From Bacillota bacterium (lineage in GTDB: Bacteria; Bacillota; Clostridia; Peptostreptococcales; Anaerovoracaceae), in assembly GCA_029219125.1 (NCBI GenBank), contig JAQXSU010000053.1:1-6618 (forward strand): DNA of 6,618 nucleotides, in the 5' to 3' direction. This document shows positions 5,531-6,618 of the stretch, one piece after another; position 1 is the stretch's first letter, and every line of letters begins with the position of its first letter. A model generated the notes under the pieces. It was given only the letters and a program-made list of their open reading frames with translations. It made no database searches and had not been told where the DNA came from. Both the position numbers and the translations under genes were made by a program.

Positions 5531-6403
5531 ATGAAAAAACTGATTGCACTATTACTGACGCTCATGCTGATTTTGTCCGGCTTCACGGCCTGCGGCAGCA
5601 ATGACGAGACGGAAACTACAGGAAACGATGTAACAGCAGGAGATGAGGCTGCAGGAAACGATGAGGAAACCGGCGACGAAGATGGTTCGGAAGCCGGCGA
5701 TGAAGCCGGGGATCAGGCTGATTCCGACGAATCCGGCGATACAGCTGATTCTGACACGGAGAAGTCTGATTCGGACAATAAAACGGAAAGCAAGCCGTCC
5801 TCCGGCACATCCGGGAACGGAAACTCCGGTTCATCAACGAGCAGCTCCGGTTCTTCCGGAAGCAATTCATCGGGCAGCTCAAACAGCAGTTCAAGCAGCA
5901 GTTCCGGCTCTTCCGGAAACAGCAGTTCAAGCAGCAAGCCTTCCAGCGACAAGAAAGATGAAATCAAAGCACCGTCCGGAACACCGGCTGAAATTATCGA
6001 TATGATCTACGGAATCAAATCTGTGGATCTGCCGCTGGGAACCATGGATATCGATCTGTCCGATGCGGAAGGTGCAGCCTATAACACCGGCATTACCAGC
6101 CTGGATCTGGTAGAATCCGCAGCTTCCTCCGAGAGCATGATGGGTTCTCAGGCATACTCCCTGATTGTGGTAAAAGTAAAAGACAAGAAAAATACCGAGA
6201 AGATTGCAAATGAAATGCTGAACGGCATCAACCAGAGCAAGTGGATCTGCGTGACTGCAGACGATCTGCGTGTAGCAGCTACCGACGATGTCGTCGTGCT
6301 GATCATGGTAGGAAGCAACTTCAAGGATTCCGTTACTGCGAAAGAGATTACGGATGCGTTCAAGTCCCTCTGCGGCGGCCTGGACATCAGTCTGAAGAAA
6401 TAA
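5531..6403 (+). CDS. DUF4358-family surface lipoprotein
   Basis: This is a 290-residue exported lipoprotein. The N terminus MKKLIALLL, a hydrophobic core and the lipobox F-T-A-C21 indicate lipid attachment at Cys21. Phe at -3 is less usual than Leu but acceptable. Residues 24-82 are very acidic (Asp, Glu, Gly), residues 90-140 form a serine/glycine/asparagine linker, and residues about 150-281 form the globular domain. That domain matches DUF4358 by memory of its hallmarks: MMGSQAYSLIVVKVKD, INQSKWICV and DVVVLIMV. I choose ATG 5531 because a longer frame from ATG 5480 lies inside the previous gene and would put polar residues before the signal peptide. The ribosome site AGGAG (5513-5517) lies within the end of the preceding gene at a rather long 13 bases. 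In related bacteria DUF4358 genes often sit beside MBOAT genes, as here. Biochemical function is unknown; an accessory role in surface-polymer acylation is inferred. Confidence 0.85.
   Translation: MKKLIALLLTLMLILSGFTACGSNDETETTGNDVTAGDEAAGNDEETGDEDGSEAGDEAGDQADSDESGDTADSDTEKSDSDNKTESKPSSGTSGNGNSGSSTSSSGSSGSNSSGSSNSSSSSSSGSSGNSSSSSKPSSDKKDEIKAPSGTPAEIIDMIYGIKSVDLPLGTMDIDLSDAEGAAYNTGITSLDLVESAASSESMMGSQAYSLIVVKVKDKKNTEKIANEMLNGINQSKWICVTADDLRVAATDDVVVLIMVGSNFKDSVTAKEITDAFKSLCGGLDISLKK
5841..5936 (+). repeat. Serine-codon direct repeats in the lipoprotein linker
   Basis: An exact 20-base repeat occurs at 5881-5900 and 5917-5936, 36 bases (12 codons) apart. A second, near-identical pair lies at 5841-5861 and 5898-5918 (19 of 21 bases, 57 bases or 19 codons apart). 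All are in frame and encode Ser/Gly/Asn, so gain or loss of a unit would change linker length without breaking the gene. Confidence 0.8.
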
Positions 6404-6418
6404 CAGAAGGACATACGG

Positions 6419-6618
6419 ATGATATTTTCAAGCGTACCTTTTTTATATTACTTTTTTCCTGTGGTGATACTGCTGACACTGGCAGTATCTCACAGGCAGC
6501 AAGACGGCAGGCGGACCGCCGGCAGGCTGACAAACAGCATCCTGCTGCTGGCCAGCCTGTTTTTCTATGGGTATGGAGAGCCGAAGTACCTGCTGCTGAT
6601 GGTATTTTCCATTCTGTC
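6419..6618 (+). CDS. MBOAT family O-acyltransferase, N-terminal part (3' end outside window)
   Basis: The last 200 bases encode the first 66 residues of a membrane-bound O-acyltransferase of the AlgI/PatA type, which moves acyl groups (often acetyl) onto extracellular polymers. The call rests on the start MIFSSVPFLYYFFPVVILL, a first hydrophobic span (about 6-23), a short basic loop, and the family signature LLLASLFFYGYGEPKYLLL (42-60) leading into the second span. The catalytic histidine lies further on, outside the window, so activity cannot be judged. The ATG is 16 bases after the lipoprotein stop and is preceded by AGAAGGA (6405-6411) at 7 bases, so it belongs to the same operon. AlgI-type genes are usually followed by an AlgJ/DHHW-like partner, which would be expected to the right of this window. 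Confidence 0.85.
   Translation, partial: MIFSSVPFLYYFFPVVILLTLAVSHRQQDGRRTAGRLTNSILLLASLFFYGYGEPKYLLLMVFSIL

Noticed and set aside
5841..5936. Repeats considered as a CRISPR or mobile-element signal.
   Set aside because: They are in-frame serine-codon repeats without spacers of regular size, and lie inside a complete gene.
5643..6005. Alternative + and minus frames across the lipoprotein linker.
   Set aside because: They are out-of-frame readings of a low-complexity Ser/Gly/Asp sequence. The frame with signal peptide, lipobox and DUF4358 domain is the real one.

Overview
The window reads as the chromosome of a Gram-positive, Clostridia-type anaerobe, most likely Lachnospiraceae or a close relative. 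This is inferred from moderate GC content, strong AGGAGG-type ribosome sites, GTG starts, and protein families common in that group: a copper-amine-oxidase-N-like domain on a DD-carboxypeptidase, and a DUF4358 lipoprotein next to an MBOAT acyltransferase. All supported genes lie on the + strand. No RNA gene, CRISPR array, insertion sequence or phage gene was seen.

Layout. (1) 1-678 is the 3' part of a phosphomannomutase/phosphoglucomutase gene, cut by the window edge and closed by a hairpin terminator (698-733). (2) A 339-base gap follows, with no gene but unusually many TACA/TGTA half-sites. (3) 1018-2802 encodes a secreted D-alanyl-D-alanine carboxypeptidase with extra N-terminal and C-terminal domains. 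It is followed by a very strong terminator (2883-2924) and an extended -10 promoter (2950-2958). (4) 2991-4100 encodes a membrane-anchored alpha/beta hydrolase. (5) From 4143 to the right edge runs a compact operon: possible ECF promoter with A-tracts, ECF sigma factor (4214), single-pass anti-sigma-like protein (4725), DUF4358 lipoprotein (5531) and the start of an MBOAT O-acyltransferase (6419, cut by the edge).

How they fit together. Nearly everything concerns the cell envelope: sugar-phosphate supply for surface glycans, trimming of peptidoglycan stem peptides, an exported or surface-tethered hydrolase, and a sigma/anti-sigma pair whose operon runs into a surface lipoprotein and a membrane acyltransferase. 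The most interesting idea is that the ECF pair senses an envelope signal and controls O-acylation of a surface polymer, with the DUF4358 lipoprotein as an accessory part. The gene order is directly visible; the function is inference. Several track-style starts look too long: the better starts are GTG 1018, GTG 2991, ATG 4214 and ATG 5531.
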